Shown one piece after another: positions 4,995-12,324 of a DNA stretch of 12,833 bases. Source of the DNA: Comamonadaceae bacterium (GTDB lineage: Bacteria > Pseudomonadota > Gammaproteobacteria > Burkholderiales > Burkholderiaceae_C); assembly GCA_947374485.1 (NCBI GenBank), contig CANCCF010000108.1, positions 1 to 12,833 on the forward strand, read 5' to 3'. Every line of letters begins with the position of its first letter. Positions within the stretch are counted from its first letter, which is position 1. A model generated the notes under the pieces. It did no database searches. It saw nothing but the letters and a program-made list of their open reading frames with translations, and had not been told where the DNA came from. A program made the position numbers and the translations under genes.

Positions 4995-7931
4995 TTACTG
5001 GCAGGACTCGCAAGTGGGGTCATCCACACCGCAGAAACGGATGTCGGTGGCGGCGTTTTCCGACAGCGCCATTTGCGCCTGCGCAGCCGCCGCGGCAGCT
5101 TCCATGGCACTCGACATCTTGGCCGCGCCGCCACTGTCGCCACCCGAAGACACGGCGTTCATGCGGCCCGCAGTCACAGTCGATTTCTCGGCGTGCGTGG
5201 CCGACATGGTGCGCAGGTAGTAGGTGGTTTTCAGCCCGCGCAACCAGGCCAGCTTGTAGGTCTCGTCGAGCTTCTTGCCCGAGGCGCCCGCCATGTAAAT
5301 GTTGAGCGACTGCGCCTGGTCAATCCACTTCTGGCGGCGTGCCGCAGCTTCCACCAGCCACTGGGTTTCCACCTCGAAGGCGGTGGCATACAGCTGCTTG
5401 ACTTCCTGCGGCACGCGGTCGATGGGTTGCAAGGAGCCGTCAAAGTGTTTCAGGTCCATCACCATCACGTCATCCCACAGCCCCAGGCGCTTGAGGTCGC
5501 GCACCAAGTAGCTGTTGATCACGGTGAATTCGCCCGACAGATTCGACTTGACCGACAGGTTGCCAAAGCAGGGCTCGATGGACGCGTCGACGCCAATGAT
5601 GTTGGAAATGGTGGCGGTGGGCGCAATGGCCACGCAGTTGCTGTTGCGCATGCCGTCGGCCGCAATCTTTCGGCGCAGCGTGTCCCAGTCCAGCGTGGAC
5701 GAACGGTCCACTTCGACAAAGCCGCCGCGCGCTGTGGCGAGCAGGTCCAGCGTGTCCAGCGGCAGTACGCCCTGGTCCCACAAGGAGCCCTTGTAGCTGG
5801 AGTACTTGCCGCGCTCGCGCGCCAGCTCGGTGGAGGCCCAGTAGGCGTAGTAGCAAATGGCTTCCATGGAGGTGTCGGCAAACTGCACGGCGGCGTCGGA
5901 CGCGTAGGGAATGCGCAAGGAATACAGGCTGTCCTGGAAACCCATCAGGCCCAGGCCCACCGGGCGGTGGCGCAGGTTGGAGTCGCGCGCCTTTTTCACC
6001 GCGTAGTAATTGATGTCGATCACGTTGTCCAGCATGCGCATGGCCGTGGTGATGGTGCGTTTCAATTTGTCGTGGTCGAGGACCTTGCCGCTTTCACTGT
6101 CTTTGAGGTGGTGCACCAGATTGACCGAGCCCAGGTTGCAGACCGCGGTTTCGGTGTCGGAGGTGTTGAGGGTGATTTCGGTACACAGGTTGGAGGAATG
6201 CACCACACCGGCATGCTGCTGGGGCGAGCGCACATTGCAGGCATCCTTGTAGGTGATCCAGGGGTGGCCGGTTTCGAACAGCATGGTCAGCATCTTGCGC
6301 CACAGGTCGGCGGCCTGCACCGTGCGGTGTGGGGTGATTTCGCCGCGGGCGGCTTTGGCTTCGTAGGCCACGTAGGCGGTCTCGAACGCGGCGCCAAACA
6401 GATCGTGCAGGTCGGGCACGTTGGAGGGCGAGAACAGGGTCCAGGTGCCCTTTTCCATGACACGGCGCATGAACAGGTCGGGCACCCAGTTGGCGGTGTT
6501 CATGTCATGGGTGCGGCGGCGGTCATCGCCGGTGTTCTTGCGCAGCTCCAGGAATTCCTCGATGTCCAGGTGCCAGGTTTCCAGGTAGGTGCAGACCGCA
6601 CCCTTGCGCTTGCCGCCCTGGTTCACCGCCACCGCGGTGTCGTTCACCACCTTGAGGAAGGGCACCACGCCCTGCGACTCGCCGTTGGTGCCCTTGATGT
6701 GAGAGCCCAATGCGCGCACGCGGGTCCAGTCATTGCCCAGGCCGCCGGCAAATTTCGACAGCAGGGCGTTTTCCTTGATGGACTCGTAGATGCCGTCGAG
6801 GTCATCGGGCACGGTGGTGAGGTAGCAGCTCGAGAGCTGCGAGCGCAGGGTGCCGGCGTTGAACAGGGTGGGCGTGCTGGACATGAAGTCGAAGGAGGAC
6901 AGCACCTCATAAAACTCGATGGCACGGGCTTCGCGGTCGATTTCGTTCAAGGACAGGCCCATGGCCACGCGCATGAAGAAGGCCTGGGGCAGCTCGATGC
7001 GCTGCTTGCCCACGTGCAGGAAGTAGCGGTCGTACAGGGTTTGCAGGCCCAGGTAGTCAAACTGCAGGTCACGGCTGCTCTTGAGTGCGGCACCCAGGCG
7101 CTTCAGGTCGAACTGCAGCAGCTTCTCGTCCAGCAGCTCGTTGTCCACGCCCTTCTTGATAAAGCCGGGGAAGTAGTCTGCATAGGCCTCGGCCATGTCG
7201 GCCTGCGCCACGTCACGCCCCAGCACCTCGCGCGAGATGGTGTGGAACAGCAGGCGCGCGGTGGCGTAGGTGTAGTCCGGGTCTTTCTCGATCAGGGTGC
7301 GGGCGGCCAGGATGGAGGCCTTGTAGACCTCGTCCATCGGCACACCGTCGTACAGGTTGCGCATGGTTTCAGAAACGATGGGGTCGGCCTTGACGTCGGC
7401 ACCCAGGTTGGCGCACGCCGTCTCGATGCGCGACTGCAGGGCGTTCAGGTCGAGCGCCACGCGCTGGCCGTTGTCCAGCACATGCAAAGTGGGTGCTGCG
7501 GGTCGGGCTTGCTCGACCTGCTTGGCGCGCTCTTGCGTGCGGCGTTCGCGGTAGAGCACATAGGCACGGGCAATCTCGTGGTGGCCGCCGCGCATCAGGC
7601 CCAGCTCCACCTGGTCTTGCACATCCTCAATATGGAAAGTGCCGCCACCCGGGCGCGAACGCACCATGGCGCGGATGACCTGCTGCGTCAGCACATCCAC
7701 CGTCTCGCGCACGCTGGCCGAGGCCGCGCCCTGGGTTCCATGCACCGCCAGAAAGGCCTTCATCATGGCCACGGCGATCTTGTTGGGCTCAAACGGCACC
7801 ACTGCGCCGTTGCGGCGGATGATCTGGTAATGGCTCAGGGGGTTGGTTTGTTCACCTGCAAAGGCCGCAGGCGGGGCTGCGTAAAACGCACTGGTGGCCA
7901 AGGTGCTGGAGGGGGCTTGGGAAGACTGCAT
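4995..7931 (-). CDS. nrdA: Class Ia ribonucleoside-diphosphate reductase, alpha (catalytic) subunit
   Basis: NrdA reduces ribonucleoside diphosphates to deoxyribonucleotides together with NrdB. The 978-residue protein starts with an ATP-cone regulatory domain (about 35-130, YQIIRRNGAVVPFEPNKI) and then has a second, degenerate cone (about 146-235, LHVLDNGQRVALDLNAL), the two-cone layout known from Pseudomonas aeruginosa NrdA. The catalytic barrel carries the redox cysteine C369 (LSSCYL), the NLCTE motif with N581, C583 (thiyl) and E585, the partner C598, the radical-transfer tyrosines Y904-Y905 (TTYYLRT), and the tail pair C974/C977 (CESCQ) that passes electrons from thioredoxin or glutaredoxin. 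An Ala/Ser/Gly-rich flexible arm (924-962) precedes the tail. The ATG at 7931 is chosen because AGAGG lies five bases upstream; the longer frame to 8030 would run into the promoter. Probably NrdR-regulated (see 8027-8074). Confidence 0.98.
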   Translation of the reverse strand: MQSSQAPSSTLATSAFYAAPPAAFAGEQTNPLSHYQIIRRNGAVVPFEPNKIAVAMMKAFLAVHGTQGAASASVRETVDVLTQQVIRAMVRSRPGGGTFHIEDVQDQVELGLMRGGHHEIARAYVLYRERRTQERAKQVEQARPAAPTLHVLDNGQRVALDLNALQSRIETACANLGADVKADPIVSETMRNLYDGVPMDEVYKASILAARTLIEKDPDYTYATARLLFHTISREVLGRDVAQADMAEAYADYFPGFIKKGVDNELLDEKLLQFDLKRLGAALKSSRDLQFDYLGLQTLYDRYFLHVGKQRIELPQAFFMRVAMGLSLNEIDREARAIEFYEVLSSFDFMSSTPTLFNAGTLRSQLSSCYLTTVPDDLDGIYESIKENALLSKFAGGLGNDWTRVRALGSHIKGTNGESQGVVPFLKVVNDTAVAVNQGGKRKGAVCTYLETWHLDIEEFLELRKNTGDDRRRTHDMNTANWVPDLFMRRVMEKGTWTLFSPSNVPDLHDLFGAAFETAYVAYEAKAARGEITPHRTVQAADLWRKMLTMLFETGHPWITYKDACNVRSPQQHAGVVHSSNLCTEITLNTSDTETAVCNLGSVNLVHHLKDSESGKVLDHDKLKRTITTAMRMLDNVIDINYYAVKKARDSNLRHRPVGLGLMGFQDSLYSLRIPYASDAAVQFADTSMEAICYYAYWASTELARERGKYSSYKGSLWDQGVLPLDTLDLLATARGGFVEVDRSSTLDWDTLRRKIAADGMRNSNCVAIAPTATISNIIGVDASIEPCFGNLSVKSNLSGEFTVINSYLVRDLKRLGLWDDVMVMDLKHFDGSLQPIDRVPQEVKQLYATAFEVETQWLVEAAARRQKWIDQAQSLNIYMAGASGKKLDETYKLAWLRGLKTTYYLRTMSATHAEKSTVTAGRMNAVSSGGDSGGAAKMSSAMEAAAAAAQAQMALSENAATDIRFCGVDDPTCESCQ

Positions 7932-7936
7932 GGATA

Positions 7937-7941
7937 CCTCT
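7937..7941 (-). promoter_or_regulatory. Ribosome binding site that fixes the nrdA start
   Basis: The minus strand reads AGAGG, TATCC, ATG (7931). This spacing supports the start at 7931 over in-frame codons further upstream. Confidence 0.75.
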
Positions 7942-8026
7942 GCTAAATCGGTTTTTATTGGACTGCTCTGGGTGTGGGATATGGCTTGTGGGGGGCCATT
8001 CCCTGGCGCGCTTGCGTTGACACTGC

Positions 8027-8042
8027 ACACTATATCTGGGGT
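8027..8042 (-). promoter_or_regulatory. NrdR box 1, overlapping the nrdA -10 element
   Basis: The plus strand reads ACACTATATCTGGGGT, matching 13 of 16 positions of the NrdR consensus as I know it (ACACwATATATwGTGT). It covers the -10 hexamer at 8029-8034. NrdR is the zinc-ribbon/ATP-cone repressor of ribonucleotide reductase genes in most bacteria. Confidence 0.75.
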
Positions 8043-8057
8043 CTGCGCTGCTTACAA
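8029..8057 (-). promoter_or_regulatory. nrdA promoter (-35 TTGTAA, 17 bases, -10 TATAGT)
   Basis: On the minus strand TTGTAA (8057-8052) and TATAGT (8034-8029) are spaced by exactly 17 bases, and each is close to the sigma-70 consensus. The predicted transcription start near 8022 leaves a leader of about 90 bases. It is flanked by two NrdR-like boxes, which supports it being the real promoter. Confidence 0.7.
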
Positions 8058-8058
8058 G

Positions 8059-8074
8059 CCACTACCGGTAGTGT
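8059..8074 (-). promoter_or_regulatory. NrdR box 2, immediately upstream of the nrdA -35 element
   Basis: The plus strand reads CCACTACCGGTAGTGT, whose core CACTACCGGTAGTG is a perfect palindrome. The outer arms match the NrdR consensus (CACTA and TAGTGT) but the centre is CCGG where ATAT is usual. It starts 32 bases from box 1, about three helical turns, which is the known spacing of paired NrdR boxes. Confidence 0.65.
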
Positions 8075-8265
8075 ATCGAAGGAAATTGCAGAGACGGCAA
8101 AACAGGCCGAAAAATTCCTGCGCCAGCTGCGAATGGCCGGCGTCCTGCAAGTGCCAAACGCGCGCAGGCCAAGCCAGACAGGGGTGGGTTTTGCCAACGC
8201 CTGAAGGCATGCGGTCTGGCGGCGCTTTTGGCCGCGCAGCGCCCGCCAATCAAGGGCTTGTCACA

Positions 8266-8865
8266 TCAGGCCTTGTGCAGATGGGCGGTGAAACAGGAAG
8301 CAGGCAGACCACTGGCACGCTGCAACAAAGCCCAGTCCAGGCCTGCGCCGGGGTCGGCCTTGCGGCCAGGCGCGATGTGCTCATGCCCGGCAATGTGGCG
8401 CAGCGGGTAGTGCTGCGCCAGCGCGGGCAGCAGGGCCATCAGGGTGTCGTACTGCGCGGGCTCAAAGAGGCCGCCTTCCAGGCCTTCGAGCTCAATGCCA
8501 ACCGAGAAGTCATTGCAGTTGTCGCGCCCCAGGTGGTGCGACTGCCCGGCATGCCAGGCGCGCGCATCGCAGCTCACAAACTGCCACAGCTCACCACCGC
8601 GCTGGATGAAGAAATGCGCAGAGACCTGCAGGCCTTTGATCTGCTGGAAGTAGGGGTGCGCGTTCCAGTCCAGCTGGTTGGTGAAGAGCTGCTGCACGAA
8701 GCCACCGCCAAACTGGCCCGGCGGCAGGCTGATGGAATGCAGCACCACGAGATCAATGGCCGTGCCCGCAGGGCGCAGCCCGAAATTGGGTGAGGCACAG
8801 CGGCGGGCAAAGGCATACCAGCCCTGCTGCCAGGCCGCAGCAGGGTTGGTGCCTGCGCTACTCAT
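8266..8865 (-). CDS. ampD: 1,6-anhydro-N-acetylmuramyl-L-alanine amidase
   Basis: A cytoplasmic zinc amidase that cleaves the peptide from anhydro-muropeptides during peptidoglycan recycling; in species with AmpR/AmpC, its loss derepresses beta-lactamase. The 199-residue protein aligns with E. coli AmpD over its whole length: N-terminal WQQGW...SPNFGLRP, zinc ligands H43 (VVLHSISLPPG), H161 (AGHEHIAPGRK) and D171 (KADPG), catalytic E125 (GIELEG) and K169. The ATG at 8865 overlaps the end of pilR by eight bases (ATGAGTAG), so translation is probably coupled. The longer frame starting at 8913 lies inside pilR and adds no family sequence. There is no signal peptide, consistent with the cytoplasmic enzyme. 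No ampR or ampC is visible in the window. Confidence 0.95.
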   Translation of the reverse strand: MSSAGTNPAAAWQQGWYAFARRCASPNFGLRPAGTAIDLVVLHSISLPPGQFGGGFVQQLFTNQLDWNAHPYFQQIKGLQVSAHFFIQRGGELWQFVSCDARAWHAGQSHHLGRDNCNDFSVGIELEGLEGGLFEPAQYDTLMALLPALAQHYPLRHIAGHEHIAPGRKADPGAGLDWALLQRASGLPASCFTAHLHKA

Positions 8866-10354
8866 CGGCGTCCTCGCCGTGCACGTCGGGCGCGTCGATC
8901 TTGAGGCGTGCAATGCGGTAGCGGATCTGGCGCAGCGTCAGGCCCAGCAGCTTGGCTGCCAGCGTGCGGTTGAAGCCTGTTTCGCGCAGGGCACGCACCA
9001 GGATCTGGCGTTCTTTTTCGTCCAGATAGCCTTGCAGGTCATCTGGCAGGGCTGGGCGGGCAGAAGCGCTGGCTTCGCCCAAGGGCGCGCTGGCACTCAA
9101 GGGGGCACTGGCGCTCAAAGGTGCGCTGGCGCTTAAGGCCTGGTCACGCCCGCTCTCGGGCAGCTCCAGCGCATCGCCGTCGGAAAGCGCCACGGCGCGG
9201 TGCAGGATGTTTTCCAGCTCACGCACATTGCCCAACAGCGACAGGCCTGCCAGGCGCGCAATGGTGCTGGAATGTACCTGGCGCTCGGGCAGGCCGGAGT
9301 CTTTGGCTATGCGCCCCAGCAGGGCCTGGCACAGCGCAGGCAGGTCTTCCGGGCGCTCGCGCAGCGGCGGGATGTCGATGTCGATCACGTTGAGGCGGTA
9401 AAACAGGTCCTGGCGGAAGCGCCCTGCGGCCACTTCAGCAGGCAGGTCTTTGTGGGTGGCGCTGATCAGGCGCACGTCCACGCTCTCCTCCTGGTTGCCC
9501 CCCAGGGGCCGCACACAGCGCTCCTGGATGGCGCGCAGCAGCTTGGCCTGCATGGGCAGCGGCAGGTCACCGATTTCGTCTAGAAACAAGGTTCCGCCAT
9601 GGGCCGCCTGGAAGAAGCCATCGCGGTCCTGGCTGGCGCCGGTGTAGGCGCCCTTCTTGGCGCCAAAGAATTCCGCCTCCAGCAGGTTCTCGGGAATGGC
9701 GCCGCAATTCACCGCCACCCAGGGGCCGTCGCGGCGGTGGCTGTTGGCGTGCAGGGCGCTGGCTACCAGTTCCTTGCCGGTGCCGGACTCGCCGCGCACC
9801 ATCACCGGCGCCATGCTGCGCGCGACTTTGACAATGCGCTCGCGCACCATGCGCATGGCCAGCGAGTCACCGGCCATGCGCGCCAGCGCCTGCTCGCCCT
9901 TGCCCAAGGCGCTGCCATGCTCCAACAGGGGTGCTGCGGCGCTGCCGGGCCAGGTGGGGCTGGCAGCCTGCGTGCCACGCACCGCAGCCGCCACCACGGT
10001 GCGGAACTGCTTCAGATCCACTGGCTTGGTGAGGTAGTCAAAGGCCCCGGCCTTGAGCGACTCGACCGCGTTTTCGGCCGAGCCATAGGCGGTGATCACC
10101 AGGCAGCGTTCACGCCGCGCCTGCGCCCGCACGCCCTTGAGCAGGTCGATGCCGGAACCATCGGGCAGGCGCATGTCGGTGATCACGAGGTCAAAGCGCT
10201 GGCGGTTCAGCAGCTCCCAGGCCTCGGCGATGGTGGCTGCAGCCTCCACCTGGTAGCCCTCGCGCAGGAGCGTGAGTTCATAAAGGGTGCGCAGGTCCGG
10301 TTCGTCGTCGATGACCAGGATGCGGGTCGTGTTCACAGCGTGGGGATGGGCCAT
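8858..10354 (-). CDS. pilR: Type IV pilus sigma-54-dependent response regulator PilR
   Basis: An NtrC-type activator which, when phosphorylated by PilS, turns on sigma-54 promoters such as pilA. The 498 residues divide into a receiver (about 11-125; phosphoacceptor D60 in VITDMRLPDG, T88, K110 in YLTKP), an AAA+ domain (about 160-400; Walker A GESGTGKE 188-195, sigma-54 contact loop GAYTGA 235-240, Walker B GGTLFLDE 253-260), a low-complexity linker (406-436) and a Fis-type helix-turn-helix (about 445-486, NRTLAAKLLGLTLRQIRYRI). The usual PGNVREL motif reads LLGNVREL, losing the proline. The ATG at 10354 has no Shine-Dalgarno sequence and overlaps pilS by 22 bases; the in-frame GTG at 10336 would give a 4-base GTGA overlap with the pilS stop and is a real alternative. 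ampD overlaps its 3' end. Confidence 0.93.
   Translation of the reverse strand: MAHPHAVNTTRILVIDDEPDLRTLYELTLLREGYQVEAAATIAEAWELLNRQRFDLVITDMRLPDGSGIDLLKGVRAQARRERCLVITAYGSAENAVESLKAGAFDYLTKPVDLKQFRTVVAAAVRGTQAASPTWPGSAAAPLLEHGSALGKGEQALARMAGDSLAMRMVRERIVKVARSMAPVMVRGESGTGKELVASALHANSHRRDGPWVAVNCGAIPENLLEAEFFGAKKGAYTGASQDRDGFFQAAHGGTLFLDEIGDLPLPMQAKLLRAIQERCVRPLGGNQEESVDVRLISATHKDLPAEVAAGRFRQDLFYRLNVIDIDIPPLRERPEDLPALCQALLGRIAKDSGLPERQVHSSTIARLAGLSLLGNVRELENILHRAVALSDGDALELPESGRDQALSASAPLSASAPLSASAPLGEASASARPALPDDLQGYLDEKERQILVRALRETGFNRTLAAKLLGLTLRQIRYRIARLKIDAPDVHGEDADE
9084..9137 (-). repeat. Three tandem 18-bp repeats in the PilR linker
   Basis: Three consecutive 18-base units (9084-9101, 9102-9119, 9120-9137) differ at only a few positions and encode repeats of Leu-Ser-Ala-Ser-Ala-Pro between the AAA+ and DNA-binding domains. 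A more diverged copy may lie at about 9063-9082. Copy-number changes would keep the frame and alter only linker length. Confidence 0.85.
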
Positions 10355-12096
10355 AGGGGGAGGGTGGCGCTATCAGACGCGGCTGGGGACGCGGCTGCGG
10401 AAGCGCTTGAAGCAAAGCGCACAAAATGCACAAAGAACTCATTGCCTTCGACGCTGCGGCCATCCTGTTCGCGCTGGCTACGCTGGTAGCCCATGCTGGC
10501 GCCATGGCCCGCGCACAGTTCGCGGCAGATGTACAGGCCCAGGCCACTGGAGCGGCTCTCGGACGAGAAGAAGGGTTCGAACAAATGCCGCTCCACCGAC
10601 TGGTCCATGGGCGCGCCTGCGCTCCAGACGCGCAGGGTGGCCAGATGCTCCGGGCCACTTGCGGTGTGCACCTGGATGCTGCCGGGCCGGTCTTCGGCAA
10701 AGCGACGGGCATTGTCGAGCAGATTGACCAGCACGCGGCGCAGATGGTCGCCCTCGAACTGGACAGTCAGGGGCTGCTCGCCGAGTTGGCATTGCACGCC
10801 GTGCACGCGGGGGTTCTGGCTGCTCCAGTCGCGGCATACCCGTCCGGTGGTTTCATGGAGGTCTATGCGCAGGGGCGCCAGGCTGCCGTCCTGCGGCTGG
10901 GCCCGCGAGGCATTGAGGATGTCGTTGACGATCCTGTCCAGGCGCTGGGCGTTTTGACCAATCATCTGCGTCAGTCTTCTTTGTTGCGGCTCTTGCAGCT
11001 CTTCACCCAGCAGCGCGTTGGCCTGGGAGATGGCGGCCAGCGGGTTGCGGATTTCGTGCGCCACCGCGGTCGACATGCGGCCCATGCTGGCCAGCTTGTC
11101 GGTGCGCATGCGGGCCTCGAGTTCGCGCTGGTCCTGCAGAAACAGCACGCACAGGCTCTCGCCACCCAGATCGTGCGGGTTGGTCGGGCGGGTGCTGACA
11201 TGGATGCGACGCGGCCCCTGGCCCGCGTGGCGCAAGGTCAGGTCTTGCTGCACGCCCTGCCCCTGGGCAAAGCTCTGCTGCACCAGGTCCAGCAAGGGCT
11301 GCCAGCCGGGCTCCAGGTGCAGGTCGCTGACCGCGGCGGCCTGCTCCGGCGCACGCGCCATGAGGCGCAAGGCCGCCGGGTTGGCCGCGCGCACCAGACC
11401 CTGGCGGTCCACAATCAGCACGCCATCGGGCAGGGCCTCGATCACCAGCTCGTTGACCTGGCGCTGCAGGTTGACTGCTGCCTGGCTGCTGCGCACCCGC
11501 ATGCCCTCGCTGGAGAGCCGGCTGGAGAGCTGGTTGGCCAGCAGCGCAATGGCAAAGTAGCCCACGCCGCTCAGCGCCGCCTGCAGCAGCGACACCGTGG
11601 TGTCGGAGCCGCTGTCCACATAGGCCAGCGCGGTGCTGCCCAGCAGCAGCACCGTGATGCCTGCCGCTGTGCCCAGCGCCAGGCGCAGCGAACCCAGCAC
11701 CGATGCCAGCAAAATCGGCAAGGCAAACAACGGCGTGTAGTTGACCGGGTGGCCCTGCAATATTTGCAGCGACGAGAAGGCCAGCACATCCACCCCCACC
11801 AGCCGGATCCAGTGCCGGTTGAAGCGGTCGCCCAGAAACAGCGGTTTGCCAAACAGGCCGGTGGTCAGGGTGCTGGCACAGTAGGCCAGGCTGATGGCAA
11901 TCAGCCATTTGCTGCGCGAGCTGCCCATGGCCATCATGGTCACCTGCATGGCCAGCAGCACCAGCCCGAGGGTGAAGCGGGCCGTCATGAAGCCCTGCCA
12001 GATGCGCGAGAACTCGCGCGTGTCGTCGGCGTGGATCACGGTGGCCCAAGGTGCTGCCGGGCCGAACCAGGAGCGCTCGGTGGACGGCGGTGCCAT
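10333..12096 (-). CDS. pilS: Type IV pilus sensor histidine kinase PilS
   Basis: The membrane sensor partner of PilR. The 587-residue protein has a cytoplasmic N-terminal tail, about six membrane helices between residues 37 and 189, a PAS-like domain (about 205-320, ALPDGVLIVDRQGLVRAANPAA), the HisKA H-box with H347 (STAVAHEIRNPL), and an ATPase domain with the N-box (NLLDN, 458-462) and G2 box (SSGLGLYICREL). The G1 box is unusual: at 490-497 the sequence is VWSAGAPM, lacking the Asp of the DxGxG motif. The C-terminus has a Ser/Ala-rich extension (about 560-587). The ATG at 12096 directly follows the stop of the upstream small gene (TGAATG) with GGGAAG just before, suggesting coupled translation. 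The stop overlaps pilR. Identity rests on domain order, neighbouring pilR and the six-helix sensor. Confidence 0.92.
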   Translation of the reverse strand: MAPPSTERSWFGPAAPWATVIHADDTREFSRIWQGFMTARFTLGLVLLAMQVTMMAMGSSRSKWLIAISLAYCASTLTTGLFGKPLFLGDRFNRHWIRLVGVDVLAFSSLQILQGHPVNYTPLFALPILLASVLGSLRLALGTAAGITVLLLGSTALAYVDSGSDTTVSLLQAALSGVGYFAIALLANQLSSRLSSEGMRVRSSQAAVNLQRQVNELVIEALPDGVLIVDRQGLVRAANPAALRLMARAPEQAAAVSDLHLEPGWQPLLDLVQQSFAQGQGVQQDLTLRHAGQGPRRIHVSTRPTNPHDLGGESLCVLFLQDQRELEARMRTDKLASMGRMSTAVAHEIRNPLAAISQANALLGEELQEPQQRRLTQMIGQNAQRLDRIVNDILNASRAQPQDGSLAPLRIDLHETTGRVCRDWSSQNPRVHGVQCQLGEQPLTVQFEGDHLRRVLVNLLDNARRFAEDRPGSIQVHTASGPEHLATLRVWSAGAPMDQSVERHLFEPFFSSESRSSGLGLYICRELCAGHGASMGYQRSQREQDGRSVEGNEFFVHFVRFASSASAAASPAASDSATLPLWPIPTL

Positions 12097-12324
12097 TCAG
12101 GCTTCCCGTGCCTGGCGGTGGGCTGCGCTGCAGTAACTGCCCTGGCGGCCTGGAAGGGCTTCGTCAGTCGGCAAATGCAGCCCGCAGTGTGCGCACGCCA
12201 CCATGCTGGCAGGCGCCGCCGCAGGGCTGCTCTTGCGGGCGGCCTGGCGCACCTTGGGGCTGCGCGCCTGGCGCCACTGCCACAGCAGCACCATGAAAAT
12301 GAAGAACAGCAGCAGAAATTTCAT
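12097..12324 (-). CDS. Small PP0621-like membrane protein with Cys/His cluster
   Basis: A 75-residue protein of unknown function. Residues 1-16 form a single hydrophobic helix (MKFLLLFFIFMVLLWQW), followed by a basic, Ala/Pro/Ser-rich linker and a C-terminal cluster, C44-x2-C47 (ACAHCGLHLP) with C65-x3-H69 (SYCSAAHR), that looks like a one-metal zinc site. The layout resembles the PP0621 family, small proteins often found beside pilS in Pseudomonas and Burkholderiales. Its ATG overlaps the upstream stop by four bases (ATGA) and its own stop directly abuts the pilS ATG, so it is co-translated with both. The helix would anchor it in the inner membrane with the cluster probably cytoplasmic by the positive-inside rule (inference). 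No function should be assumed. Confidence 0.85.
   Translation of the reverse strand: MKFLLLFFIFMVLLWQWRQARSPKVRQAARKSSPAAAPASMVACAHCGLHLPTDEALPGRQGSYCSAAHRQAREA

Larger units (their letters stand above)
7932..8265. other. 334-base non-coding region between ampD and nrdA
   Basis: The nrdA-proximal part holds an untranslated leader of about 90 bases, the nrdA promoter and two NrdR-like boxes (8027-8074). The remaining 190 bases (8075-8265) show no gene I can support. The only structure there is an imperfect GC hairpin (8218-8247) after the ampD stop, with one bulged base and no T tract. Confidence 0.6.

Noticed and set aside
5073..7946. 957-residue open frame on the plus strand opposite nrdA
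   Set aside because: It is antisense to a gene with every class I reductase motif. The translation is rich in His, Val, Gly and Gln with no recognisable domain, as expected from the reverse strand of GC-rich codons.
7974..8204. 76-residue plus-strand frame through the nrdA promoter region
   Set aside because: It runs across the promoter and NrdR boxes, has no ribosome binding site and matches nothing I recognise.
8218..8247. GC hairpin after ampD as an intrinsic terminator
   Set aside because: The stem has a bulge and is not followed by a T tract in either direction, so it is not called as a terminator.
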